In this document: positions 43,254-55,387 of the stretch, in pieces
Position numbering within the stretch: position 1 is the first letter of the stretch
How the letters are laid out: every line of letters begins with the position of its first letter
Origin: CAVZBT01 sp963773605
GTDB taxonomy: Bacteria; Acidobacteriota; UBA6911
Length of the DNA stretch: 64,000 nt
Direction of reading: 5' to 3'
Assembly: GCA_963773605.1 (NCBI GenBank)
Contig: CAVZBT010000005.1
Span: forward strand, 1 to 64,000
The notes under the pieces: generated by a model
Database searches by the model: none
What the model was told of the DNA's origin: nothing
The model's input: only the letters and a program-made list of their open reading frames with translations
Made by a program: the position numbers and the translations under genes

Positions 43254-44459
43254 TTATCGGACCACCGTAAACATGATTTCGACCAGACCGTCGGGGCTGA
43301 CGAGACCGGCTTCAACGGTCGCCCGGGCGGGGAAATCGGCGGCAAACACCTCGCGGTACGACTCGTTCATCGCGGCGAAGTTGTTTACGTCCGTGATGTA
43401 GACAATGCCGTCCGCGACGTGCCTCCAGTCGAAGCCCGCCGCTTTCAGGGTGCGGCCGACCCGTGCCAGCGTCTCCCCGGTCTGGGCCTTTGTGTCGTTC
43501 CGGTTCGTTTCGGTGTTGCCCATCATCCCGGCGACGTACAGCCGGTTGCCGGCGCGGACTGCCGAGCTGAAATTGGGATTGGCTTGCCCGGGTGCGCCGT
43601 CCGGCCCGGGCGTGACCAACACTTCGTGGGGGCCGCGCACAGCCGTCAAAGTGATTTCGACGAGGAACTGCGGATCCATCAGGGGAGAACGTACCGTCGC
43701 ACGCGCAGGCGGTTTCTGCGGGAAGTAGGGGCGATAGGCGGCGTTCATATTCTGAAAATCCGCGACGTCGGCCAAAAACACGCGCGAGGCCACGACGTCG
43801 GCGTGTTCCATCCCGGCGGCACGGAGGATTTCGCCTGCGTTGTCCAGGACCGCCCGAGTCTGCACCTGTATATCACCCGCCACGACGGCGTTGTCCCTGC
43901 CGTTGCGTGCGACCAGGCCGGACAGGAACAGCGTGTCCCCGGAAAGCACGCCGTAGCTGAACGCGCTGGCCGAGGGCGCCCAACCCGCGGGCAGGATCAC
44001 CTTGCGCTCGCCACGGGCAGGAATGGCGACCATCGAGATTTCAATCAGCGCGTCCGGGCGGACCAGGTTGGCCTGGACCGTCGTGCGGGCCGGCGGGTCT
44101 TTCGGCCAATAGCGCCGGTAGACGTCGTTCATGGCCTGGAAATCGGAGGCGTGCTTCAGGTACACGTTGACCGACGCCACCTGGGCGAGCGACGAGCCCG
44201 CCGTTTTAACCAGTTGGCCCATCGAGTCGAGCAGCCGTTTCGTCTGCGCCTGGATATCGCCCTTGATGACGTTGCCCGACGCGTCCGTCGCCAGCGCGCC
44301 GGCGATATAGATGAAATCCCCCGCCCGCACCGCCGGGCTGAACGGAAGCTTCATGTCCGGGCCGACGCGGTAGATCTGCCGGGGGGATTGCGCGGCAAGC
44401 ATGCCGACGGCCGCCAGCAACACGAGCGTCCTGATCGAGTGTCTTCGCATGGGCCGCAT
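43254..44459 (-). CDS. Secreted protein with three tandem RidA (YjgF/UK114) domains
   Basis: About 401 residues. After an N-terminal signal (RTLVLLAAVGMLAAQS) come three RidA-fold domains, at roughly 25-140, 150-265 and 275-400. Each carries AGDFIYIAGALA-like, QTKRLLDSMGQLVKTAG-like and PPARTTVQANLVRPDALIEI-like motifs. In RidA enzymes Arg in the PARxxV motif binds 2-aminoacrylate; PARTTV, PARATV and PARATV are all retained. RidA is normally a single-domain trimer, so a covalent trimer is implied, exported to the periplasm. The start is ATG at 44459 or 44450. It is divergent from the large IPT/TIG protein. Confidence 0.9.
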   Translation of the reverse strand: MRPMRRHSIRTLVLLAAVGMLAAQSPRQIYRVGPDMKLPFSPAVRAGDFIYIAGALATDASGNVIKGDIQAQTKRLLDSMGQLVKTAGSSLAQVASVNVYLKHASDFQAMNDVYRRYWPKDPPARTTVQANLVRPDALIEISMVAIPARGERKVILPAGWAPSASAFSYGVLSGDTLFLSGLVARNGRDNAVVAGDIQVQTRAVLDNAGEILRAAGMEHADVVASRVFLADVADFQNMNAAYRPYFPQKPPARATVRSPLMDPQFLVEITLTAVRGPHEVLVTPGPDGAPGQANPNFSSAVRAGNRLYVAGMMGNTETNRNDTKAQTGETLARVGRTLKAAGFDWRHVADGIVYITDVNNFAAMNESYREVFAADFPARATVEAGLVSPDGLVEIMFTVVR

Positions 44460-44494
44460 TATACGGCAAACGTGCCGCCCTTTGGAGTACGGCA

Positions 44495-44622
44495 GTGGGC
44501 AGAGGGCGGGGGCGGCCCGACCCCGCCCCCGATGAGCTACAGCAGGGAACAAATCAGGAAGTCCACCGGCTGGGCAAGATCCTCGGGCCGCGTCGGGCCG
44601 CCGCGACCCACTTCCGCGGATC
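44495..44622. repeat. Triple-hairpin repeat copy in a divergent promoter region
   Basis: Blocks in order are GTGGGCAGAGGGCGGGGGCG with CCCGACCCCGCCCCCGATGA, GCTACAGCAGGGAACAAATC, CCACCGGCTGGGCAAGATCC and GGGCCGCGTCGGGCCGCCGC ending in GACCCAC. It is the same orientation as 47,519. Downstream, TATAAT at 44638-44643 is a candidate -10 box for the 44,828 gene, leaving a leader of about 180 nt. Nothing else is seen between 44,460 and 44,827. Confidence 0.65.
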
Positions 44623-44827
44623 GCTTGACTTTCGTTATATAATGCCGCTCCGAGGCTGTTGGGATGCTGAAAGAGCACTGAGCCCCCGATCCGGGAACCA
44701 GTCGCCGTACGTCTACTCTTGCATCGCACCGCGGATCGTCCCGACAGCCGCCACGATGGGGCTCCACCTGCCTGAACATCCGCTGGATCTTTGCCACCGC
44801 GGAGCCCGTAGCCGAACGGAGACTCAC

Positions 44828-47509
44828 ATGAACAGGGCGATACGCAAGACCTGCCTTCTGGTTGCAGCAGTGGCGACGCTAGTCATCGGGCGGGGCAGCC
44901 CGTCTTTCGGCGCCGTCCGGTTTGACGTGATCGGCTCCCCGACCGAGGTCATCAATACGGGCCGGTCCGAGGTACTGGGGTCCGTCAACCTTGTCGTGCG
45001 TGGACCCGGGAACGTCACCGGGACTTCGGCCGGCGGCGCATCCCAGATCGGCATCCTCTTCTCGAATCCTGCGCTGCAGCTCGACAACACGAACGAGTCC
45101 GGGATCAAGCTGGTCGCGAGTCCCGGATTCGTGGGCGCGAACCCTGCCCTCGTCGACGTCCGGAATATCGACATCGGCGGGCGCTGCTCGGGACACTTGA
45201 CCGTTAACCTGGCCCCCGGAATTTCCCTGTCGGATGGGGACTTCATCCGCATCGAGGGCATCCGCGGGCGCATCGACGCGAGCGGCGGCATCATGCCGGG
45301 CACCGACCTGTATGCCGATCTGCAGAGTGTGAACGACCCCGCCGCGAACAGCTTCAGCCCCGACCGCGTCCGAGTGGCGAAGTCGCTGAAGGGGATCAGC
45401 GTCGATGTGGTCTCCACGGGCACGGGCTACGAGGTGCGCATCAGCGAAGCGTTCGCCCGGGCCTTTGTCGATCGCGACGCCTCCAACGATGGCGTGAATG
45501 CGAACGATCGCGTCGACAGCAATGGCGCCTCCCTGGGCGCGCCAACGAATTCCAGCCAGGTGTCGATCCGGCTGGCTCGAATTCCGGAAGGCATATCCGA
45601 TGTCACCTGGCCTTCGAAGTCCAGCGTCGACGCGACAGGCGCGGCGCTGTACCGGGTCGGGAGCTCTTTCGAAGACGGCGTCTCGACCGCCACCTACAGT
45701 TACGAGACGGTTGACCAGGTCGGCACGAGCGACATCGCGGTGGAATCGTTCTCCATCAGCCCTGGATTTGTCTTCGGCGGAGGCCGGTGCAGCTTCGAAG
45801 GGTTCTCCACCTCCGTCACGCTGGCGCCCGCGGTTGGCCCGGCCGGCGGATGCGCAGCCCCGGCGGATCTCGCGCGGCCGCGGTTCCTGGAACAGTACGA
45901 GTTGACGGTCAACCAGCTGGAACCGTCCACGGCCGTGGTTAACGGGCCGGACTTCACCCTCACCGTGCACGGCACGGGTTTCGTTTCCGGGTCCTCGATT
46001 CTCTGGAACGGCGCCGCCCGCGCTACGACCCTGGTCGACAGCACAACTCTGACGGCCACCATCCCGGCGTCCGACATCACCAAGGTTGGAACCGTGACGG
46101 TGGCGGTGGCCAACCCCTTGGCGGCCGGCGGTGCGTCCAAGACCCTGGCTTTCTCCGTGGTCCCACCGGCGTTGAGCCTGTACTTCCCGCGGCTGGTCGC
46201 CAGCGATGCCCAGAAAGCGGAAGGGAGCGAGTTCACCGGGATTGCCATGGCGAACATCAGCGGAAGAATCGCGACCCTGAAGCTGACCGCGTTCGACCGC
46301 GACGGCGACAGGATCGCGGGCGCAGGGATCACGAACCCGGCGACCCTGGTCCTCAAGGCCGGCGAGCAGCGTCCCCTGATCGACAGCCAGATCTTCGGTC
46401 ACGCATTCCGTCAGACGGACCAGGTCGGCTGGGTAAAAGTGGAAGGTAACGTGTCGCAGGTCGTCGGTTTCTTCCTCGGGTTCAACGGCGGCCTGACGAG
46501 GCTTGACGGAACCGACGTCTCGTCGAAGCTCACCACTTCCTTCGTTCTGCCCGAGGTCGAGCACGACGGGCTACACCAGCTCAGCGTGGCCAACCCGGGC
46601 GACGATGCCGTAACGGTTGACTTTGAACTCGTGCAGCCCAACGGCGCCCCAAAGGCCGCCGCGACCCGGACCATCAACAGCAACGGCGTCCTGGCGGAAG
46701 CGGTCGCCAGCCTTTTCGAAGGTGCGGCCCTCAGCAGCGCGGACTACGTCCGGGCCACGGCTTCCGACGGCGTGGTGGCGCTCGAGTACCTGGGCAGGAC
46801 GGCCAAAGATGTCGTGGCGCTGAACGGCCAGGACGTAGCCTCCGGCGCCAGGATCCTCTATTCGCCGCAGTTTGTGACCGGCGGGACGGAGTGGCAGGCG
46901 GCGCTTTCGGTGGTCAATCTGAGCCCGAGGGCGGGGAGCGTCAGCTTCAAGTTCGTCGGGGACGACGGCGTCCAGATCGGTTCGACGCGCACGCAGCCCA
47001 TCGCCGCGGGCGGCAAGATCTCGGTCGACGACCCGAACTTCTTCCTGGATGCCGGCAGCGTGCTCCGGCAGGGGTACGTCGTCATCACGAGCGATGGGGT
47101 GAAGTTGGCGGGCGACGTGCTGTTCGGGAACCCCGGCAGCACCCCGTTCGCAGCGGCCCTGCCGCTCGTGTCGACCGCGCAGAGCGAGATGGTCTTCGGC
47201 CAGGTCGCGTCCAACGACACGTTCTACACGGGGGTTGCGGTTTTCAACCCCAACCAGACCGCGGCCGCGGCGTCGCTTCGCGTTTTCGACAGCGAGGGCA
47301 AGCTCATCGCCGCCAGGGGGATCACGATCCCGGCGCTGGGCCGCGTGTCGCAGCTCCTGACCGAGTACTTCCCGGAACTGAAGGGGAGAAACATCGGCTC
47401 CGGGTACATCACGGTCAGCTCGAGCCTATCGAATCTCGTCGGCTTCGCGCTGTTTGGGGCCAACAACCTTTCGGTGCTGTCTGCCGTTCCCGCCCAGATC
47501 GTGCCGTAG
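44828..47509 (+). CDS. Large secreted protein with IPT/TIG domain and repeated beta modules
   Basis: 893 residues. A signal peptide (RKTCLLVAAVATLVIGRG) precedes a beta-rich N-terminal part (residues 25-340). An IPT/TIG Ig-like domain follows near 355-445 (VNGPDFTLTVHGTGF with SGSSILWNG and TLTATIPASDI). Four or so related modules of about 100-110 residues then run to the C-terminus. They share patterns such as QVVGFFLGFNGGLTR, VALEYLGRTAK, LSVANPGDDAVTVDF and YFPELKGRNIGSGYI. No anchor or sorting signal ends it (LSVLSAVPAQIVP). It is probably an extracellular or surface protein. Function unknown. Confidence 0.8.
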   Translation: MNRAIRKTCLLVAAVATLVIGRGSPSFGAVRFDVIGSPTEVINTGRSEVLGSVNLVVRGPGNVTGTSAGGASQIGILFSNPALQLDNTNESGIKLVASPGFVGANPALVDVRNIDIGGRCSGHLTVNLAPGISLSDGDFIRIEGIRGRIDASGGIMPGTDLYADLQSVNDPAANSFSPDRVRVAKSLKGISVDVVSTGTGYEVRISEAFARAFVDRDASNDGVNANDRVDSNGASLGAPTNSSQVSIRLARIPEGISDVTWPSKSSVDATGAALYRVGSSFEDGVSTATYSYETVDQVGTSDIAVESFSISPGFVFGGGRCSFEGFSTSVTLAPAVGPAGGCAAPADLARPRFLEQYELTVNQLEPSTAVVNGPDFTLTVHGTGFVSGSSILWNGAARATTLVDSTTLTATIPASDITKVGTVTVAVANPLAAGGASKTLAFSVVPPALSLYFPRLVASDAQKAEGSEFTGIAMANISGRIATLKLTAFDRDGDRIAGAGITNPATLVLKAGEQRPLIDSQIFGHAFRQTDQVGWVKVEGNVSQVVGFFLGFNGGLTRLDGTDVSSKLTTSFVLPEVEHDGLHQLSVANPGDDAVTVDFELVQPNGAPKAAATRTINSNGVLAEAVASLFEGAALSSADYVRATASDGVVALEYLGRTAKDVVALNGQDVASGARILYSPQFVTGGTEWQAALSVVNLSPRAGSVSFKFVGDDGVQIGSTRTQPIAAGGKISVDDPNFFLDAGSVLRQGYVVITSDGVKLAGDVLFGNPGSTPFAAALPLVSTAQSEMVFGQVASNDTFYTGVAVFNPNQTAAAASLRVFDSEGKLIAARGITIPALGRVSQLLTEYFPELKGRNIGSGYITVSSSLSNLVGFALFGANNLSVLSAVPAQIVP

Positions 47510-47518
47510 CCCGGTTGG

Positions 47519-47636
47519 CGCAGTGGGCGGGGTCGGCTCGCCCCCGCCCCAATGAGCTACAACCGGGAGATATCAGGATCCGCTCCCGGTTGAGCAAAAT
47601 CCACGGGCCGCGGCGCGCCGACGCGGCCCACTCTCC
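47519..47636. repeat. Triple-hairpin repeat, reference copy, between convergent genes
   Basis: Hairpin 1 is GTGGGCGGGGTCGGCTCGCC with CCCGCCCCA. Hairpin 2 pairs CAACCGGGAG with CTCCCGGTTG around a 13-nt loop containing GGATCC, a perfect 10-bp stem. Hairpin 3 is GGGCCGCGGCGCGCCGACGC with GGCCCAC. The outermost GTGGGC and GCCCAC also pair, so the whole element can close on itself. It separates the stops of the IPT/TIG and esterase genes. Confidence 0.75.
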
Positions 47637-48891
47637 TCACGGCTTCAGCCAGCGGTCCAGCCAGTCGAACGCATCCTCCTGCATCTTGACGCTGAACAGG
47701 TGGGGCTGGTCATAAAACCGCCCTGCAAAACTGGCCTCGGCTCCGGCTCTCTTATAGATGGCCTCGATTTTCTTCACCGACTCTTTCATCCCTTCCGCCG
47801 GGTAGAGCGCGTCCCGTTCACACTGCTGCACCATGAGCGGCTTGGGCGCCATGGCCCCGATCACGTCCGGCAGGTCCAGGAAACGTGCGAGCCCGGGCAG
47901 GAAGTGCATGAAGCTGTGGGTGTTGACGTGGGCCTTGATCATCGGGCGCAGGGTCGACATCCAGCCGACGGACACAGCGCAACGGATGCGATCGTCGAGG
48001 GCTGCGAGGTAGTCGGTGCGGTCCCCGCCCATCGATATCCCGACACACCCGATCCTGCCGGGGTCGACCTCGGGGCGCCCGGCGAGGTAGTCGACGGTCC
48101 GGATGTCGTCCCAGTGCGCGACCCCCTGCCAGGTCGTGCCAGCCCAGAACAGGCTGCGGGCCAGGATCGCCTCGCCTGCGCCCGACTTCCGGTTCGAGTA
48201 AGCCACGTCCTCGGGGGAGTACCTGGTCCTGTCCCACCCATACTTGAGGTCCTCATCGAACAGCGTCCTCCGCTCGCCGAAGTAGAAGCAGTCAATGGAG
48301 ATGACCACGTACCCGCGTCTGCAGAGCGCCTGCGAGGTCGATCGGCCTTCGTAGTTCTCGACCCGGTAATTGACAATCGGGGCCGGGTCGCCTTCGGGGA
48401 CCGGCATCACCTTTTCCTTGCCGTACACAAACATGCCTCCGTGCGAGTGCAGGTCGACAATCGCCGGGCGAGGGCGCGCCCCGCTTTTCGGGATCAGGAC
48501 GTACGCCGGGACTCGGAACCACGGCGTTGTGGAGAACAGGACCTTCTCCTGGATGTAATCCGGAGTCTCCCAACGGCCCACCACCTGCGGCGCGGGCGCG
48601 ACGGCGGCGGGAGTGTAGTGGAAAAGCTCGAGCACCTTCTCGCGGACGGCTGCCCGGTACGCTTCGACGCCGGCGTAGTCCCTTTCCAGCCAGGAGAGCG
48701 GGTAGCGGCACTGGTCGGCGAGGGTCTTGATATCGGTGTAGATGCTGCCCGCGTCACCGGGATAAGGCGCACGATCGGGCGCCGCGGCTTGGCCTGCCGC
48801 GGCCGTTCTGTCCTTCTGCAGCAAGCGCGGCCAGCGCCAACCCTCCCACCCCCAGCGCCCCCACAAACGCGCGTCGGTCCAGCTCCTCCAT
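47637..48891 (-). CDS. Tat-exported acetyl-xylan-esterase/dienelactone-type alpha/beta hydrolase (one frameshift)
   Basis: About 415 residues of an Abhydrolase_7/AXE1-like enzyme. It has PAYVLIPKSGARPRPAIVDL, LHSHGGMFVYGKEKV, VVISIDCFYFGERR, the nucleophile elbow GCVGISMGGDR (Ser), a late Asp in CERDALYPAEGM and the final His in YDQPHLFSV. In the frame joined to the catalytic part, the N-terminus makes no sense. Shifting frame at about 48,810 yields MEELDRRAFVGALGVGGLAL, a clear Tat signal, starting at 48891. The gene is therefore interpreted as one protein with a single indel. It should deacylate a carbohydrate in the periplasm. Confidence 0.82.
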
Positions 48892-49033
48892 ACGCCCTCC
48901 CCGGCATGTGCGTACACGTATTCCATACCCGCCCGCCACCGCAGCGTCTGCCTCGTGTCAGTTCAGAGTCACGGCGGGTTCAGCGCACAAGGCGCGGCAC
49001 CGGAGCACCCACGGCGCACGCCCGCGTACGGGT

Positions 49034-50029
49034 TCACGCCTGCTTCATCCGGTTGCGGATCGTTTGCACAATCGCTTCGCCATGGAAGCGGCCGTTTTCT
49101 ATGAAGATGAGGTTGGTTTCGCGGCCCGCGACGATGCTCCCGGCGAGGAATAGCCCCGGCACATTGGTTTCGAATGTCTTCGAATCGTGCTCCGGGACAA
49201 GCGTCCGCGGCCGCACCGTCACGCCGGAGCGCTGCAGCAGGCCGGTGTCGCAATGGTACCCGGTCAACAGGAAGACGGCGTCGGCCGGGACCTCGGCGGT
49301 GCCGCCGTCGCACTCCAGCACCACGCTGCACGGCCGTATTTCGGCGACGCGCGTCTCAAAGCGCGCCTCGATCGAATGCTCCTTGATCCGGTTTTCGATG
49401 TCGGGCCGCACCCAGTACTTGATCGAGTCCGAAAGCCGGCTTCCGCGGTGCACGAGCAGCACCTGTACGCCGGATCTGAACAAGTCCAACGCGGCTTCCG
49501 CAGCCGAATTCCGCCCTCCTACGACCACGACGCGTTTGCGGAAAAACGCATGAGGCTCGGAGTAGTAGTGCGAAACGTGGGGCAGATCTTCGCCCGGCAC
49601 CCCGAGCAGGTTCGGGTTGTCGTAATAGCCGGTGGCCAGGATGACATTCCGGGAGAGGTGGGTTCGCCGCGCTCCCCGCGCGCCGCGGGTCAGGATGCTG
49701 AACCTCGGCCCCGGCACAATGGTCTCGACCTCCTCGTTGAAGTCGATCTGCAGGGAATAGTGCTCGGCAACCCGTCGGTAATACCGCAGCGCCTCGACCC
49801 GCGTCGGTTTCTCGTAGGGGGTGGTAAATGGGAGGCCGCCGATCTCGAGCAGATCCGGGGTCGTGAAAAAGACCATGTTCCGCGGGTAGTGGTAGATGGA
49901 ATTGACCAGGGTCCCTTTCTCGAGGATGCGGCAGCTCGCGCCCGCCTGCATTGCGGCGATCGCCGCCGCGAGGCCGGCCGGCCCTGCGCCGACCACGACC
50001 ATGTCGAGTACTGAGGGTGCCTCCGGCAT
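49034..50029 (-). CDS. YpdA-like FAD/NAD(P) flavoprotein (thioredoxin-reductase fold)
   Basis: 331 residues. It has FAD motif VVGAGPAGLAAAIAAMQAG, the family block SIYHYPRNMVFFTTPDLLEI, NADPH motif VVVVGGRNSAAEAALDLFRSG, and GLFLAGSIVAGRETNLIFIENG near the end. The redox-active CxxC of thioredoxin reductases is absent, as in YpdA, the putative bacillithiol-disulfide reductase of Firmicutes and relatives. This suggests that a low-molecular-weight thiol system exists here. It is divergent from lhgO with about 220 nt between starts. Confidence 0.9.
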   Translation of the reverse strand: MPEAPSVLDMVVVGAGPAGLAAAIAAMQAGASCRILEKGTLVNSIYHYPRNMVFFTTPDLLEIGGLPFTTPYEKPTRVEALRYYRRVAEHYSLQIDFNEEVETIVPGPRFSILTRGARGARRTHLSRNVILATGYYDNPNLLGVPGEDLPHVSHYYSEPHAFFRKRVVVVGGRNSAAEAALDLFRSGVQVLLVHRGSRLSDSIKYWVRPDIENRIKEHSIEARFETRVAEIRPCSVVLECDGGTAEVPADAVFLLTGYHCDTGLLQRSGVTVRPRTLVPEHDSKTFETNVPGLFLAGSIVAGRETNLIFIENGRFHGEAIVQTIRNRMKQA

Positions 50030-50212
50030 CGATCACCTCCCGAACGAGGATGCCGCAGAATGCGGTGGTTTTTGAAGAGGAAAAATACGGCGCCGCCAGA
50101 CACGCCGACTTTCCAGCAAACCAGGGCGGCGGCAGGCGGCCGTGGCGGGCCTCCGGCCGGTCATGTGCGGCCTGTGCGGCGAGGTCCGTTCAGGCCCATT
50201 GACCGCAATCCT

Positions 50213-50228
50213 GTCGGAAATTTCCGAC
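50213..50228. promoter_or_regulatory. Perfect 16-bp palindrome upstream of lhgO
   Basis: GTCGGAAATTTCCGAC is self-complementary over all 16 bases and is centred 31 nt before the lhgO ATG. TTGACC (50199-50204) lies just upstream and TATAGG just downstream. The layout fits an operator inside a promoter, for a dimeric regulator. The regulator is unknown. Confidence 0.5.
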
Positions 50229-50251
50229 GCATTTCGGGATAGTATAGGGTC

Positions 50252-51457
50252 ATGGCAGAAAAATTCGATGTGGCGATTGTCGGGGCTGGGATCGTCGGGC
50301 TCGGCACCGCGCTGGCCCTCACGGAGGCGTATCCGCAGCGCACGGTGGCCCTCCTCGAGAAGGAGAAGGAGCCGGGCACGCACCAGACCGGGCACAACAG
50401 CGGCGTGATACACGTGGGCATTTACTACCGCCCGGGGAGCTACAAGGCCAAGTTGTGCGTCGGGGGCGTTCAGCTCATCACCGCCTTCTGCGAATCCCAG
50501 GGCGTGCCGATCGAGCGCTGCGGCAAAGTGATCGTGGCGACGTCGGATGCCGAACTGCCGCGCCTGCAGACCCTGCACGAACGCGGCATCGCCAACGGCA
50601 TCGCGGGGTTGGAGATGATCAGCGGCGAGCGTGTGCGGGAGATCGAGCCCCACGCCCGGGCGGTGCGTGGCCTCTACTCGCCCAACACCGCGATCGTCGA
50701 CTTCAAACAGGTCTGCGACGCCATGGCGCGGGTTCTGGCGTCGCGGGGCGCCCGCATCTTCACGGGCGCCGGCGTAAGCGCCATCCGGCGCGACGGCGCC
50801 GAACTCGTGCTGGAGACGGCAGGCCCGTCCATGGCGGCCCGCAACCTGATCAGCTGTGCCGGCCTGCACTCCGACAGGGTCGCGCGGCTCATGGGCCTCG
50901 AGCCGAACGTCATGATCATCCCGTTCCGCGGAGAGTACTACACGCTGCGCGCCGAGCGCCGGCTGGTGCGCGGCTTGATCTACCCGGTGCCGGATCCGGA
51001 GTTCCCTTTCCTCGGAGTCCACTTCACGAAACGGATACAGGGGGGATACGAGGCGGGCCCAAACGCGGTTCTCGCCTTCGCGCGAGAGGGGTATCGCAAG
51101 AGCGATTTCAGCATGTCCGACCTCGGGCAGATGTTCGGCTACCGCGGGTTCTGGGCCATGGGGCGGCGCTACTGGAAGATGGGGTTTTACGAGTATTATC
51201 GGTCGCTGAGCCGCGCCGCGTTCCTGCGCGCCCTGCAGAAGCTCGTGCCGGACCTGCAGGATTCGGACCTGGAACCGGGAGGGTCAGGAGTGCGGGCGCA
51301 GGCGGTCACGCCCCAGGGCTCGATGGTGGACGACTTCCTGATCCTGGAAGCGCCGAACGCGATCCACGTCCTGAACGCTCCGTCGCCAGCAGCGACTGCC
51401 TCACTGGCTATCGGCCGCCACATCGCGGGTCTCGCCGCCAAGTCGTTCTGGAAATGA
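50252..51457 (+). CDS. lhgO: L-2-hydroxyglutarate oxidase/dehydrogenase
   Basis: 401-residue DAO-family flavoprotein. The N-terminal FAD motif is VAIVGAGIVGLGTALAL. The diagnostic TGHNSGVIHVGIYYRPGSYK region follows, with PNTAIVDFKQV, IPFRGEYYTL and the C-terminal PAATASLAIGRHIA. It oxidises L-2-hydroxyglutarate to 2-oxoglutarate and feeds electrons to the quinone pool. It is a stand-alone gene with its own palindromic promoter element, converging on the PFOR gene; 2-oxoglutarate would be a substrate of the Kor complex downstream. Confidence 0.93.
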   Translation: MAEKFDVAIVGAGIVGLGTALALTEAYPQRTVALLEKEKEPGTHQTGHNSGVIHVGIYYRPGSYKAKLCVGGVQLITAFCESQGVPIERCGKVIVATSDAELPRLQTLHERGIANGIAGLEMISGERVREIEPHARAVRGLYSPNTAIVDFKQVCDAMARVLASRGARIFTGAGVSAIRRDGAELVLETAGPSMAARNLISCAGLHSDRVARLMGLEPNVMIIPFRGEYYTLRAERRLVRGLIYPVPDPEFPFLGVHFTKRIQGGYEAGPNAVLAFAREGYRKSDFSMSDLGQMFGYRGFWAMGRRYWKMGFYEYYRSLSRAAFLRALQKLVPDLQDSDLEPGGSGVRAQAVTPQGSMVDDFLILEAPNAIHVLNAPSPAATASLAIGRHIAGLAAKSFWK

Positions 51458-51465
51458 GAGCGGGC

Positions 51466-51588
51466 CGAGTGGGCCGCGGCGGCCCGACGCGGCCCACGGA
51501 TTTTGGCTCAACCGGGCGGATCCTGCTCTCTCCCGGCTGCAGCTCATTCGGGCGGGGCCGAGCCGACCCCGCCCACTTGTAGAGCCCA
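51466..51588. repeat. Triple-hairpin repeat, complete copy (reverse orientation)
   Basis: It reads GTGGGCCGCGGCGGCCCGAC with GCGGCCCAC, then CAACCGGG paired with CCCGGCTG around a loop with GGATCC, then GGGCGGGGCCGAGCCGACCC with CGCCCAC. It is the reverse complement of the 47,519 layout, with the same spacing. It lies between the convergent lhgO and PFOR stops. Confidence 0.72.
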
Positions 51589-51599
51589 CACACACTCTG

Positions 51600-55232
<3,633 letters not shown>

Positions 55233-55387
55233 TTTCACCTATTATGAGAGGAATTCAGGAGCTCGAGGGCAGAATCGGCTGCGAGGAAACAAACCGGGCA
55301 CCGCTGCGAGTCGTGCGCGTCGTCGCAGAGCTCCGGATCTGATTCCAACTCCTGCGTTTATATCCCGTTTGTCAGTGCATACGACTC

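Noticed and set aside
48754..48939. Separate small gene encoding a Tat leader before the esterase
   Set aside because: The leader and the esterase are contiguous in different frames. One indel makes a single normal exported enzyme, which is the better explanation.
47700..49553. 617-codon plus-strand frame over the esterase and YpdA genes
   Set aside because: Antisense to two genes with good family motifs; the long openness is a GC effect.
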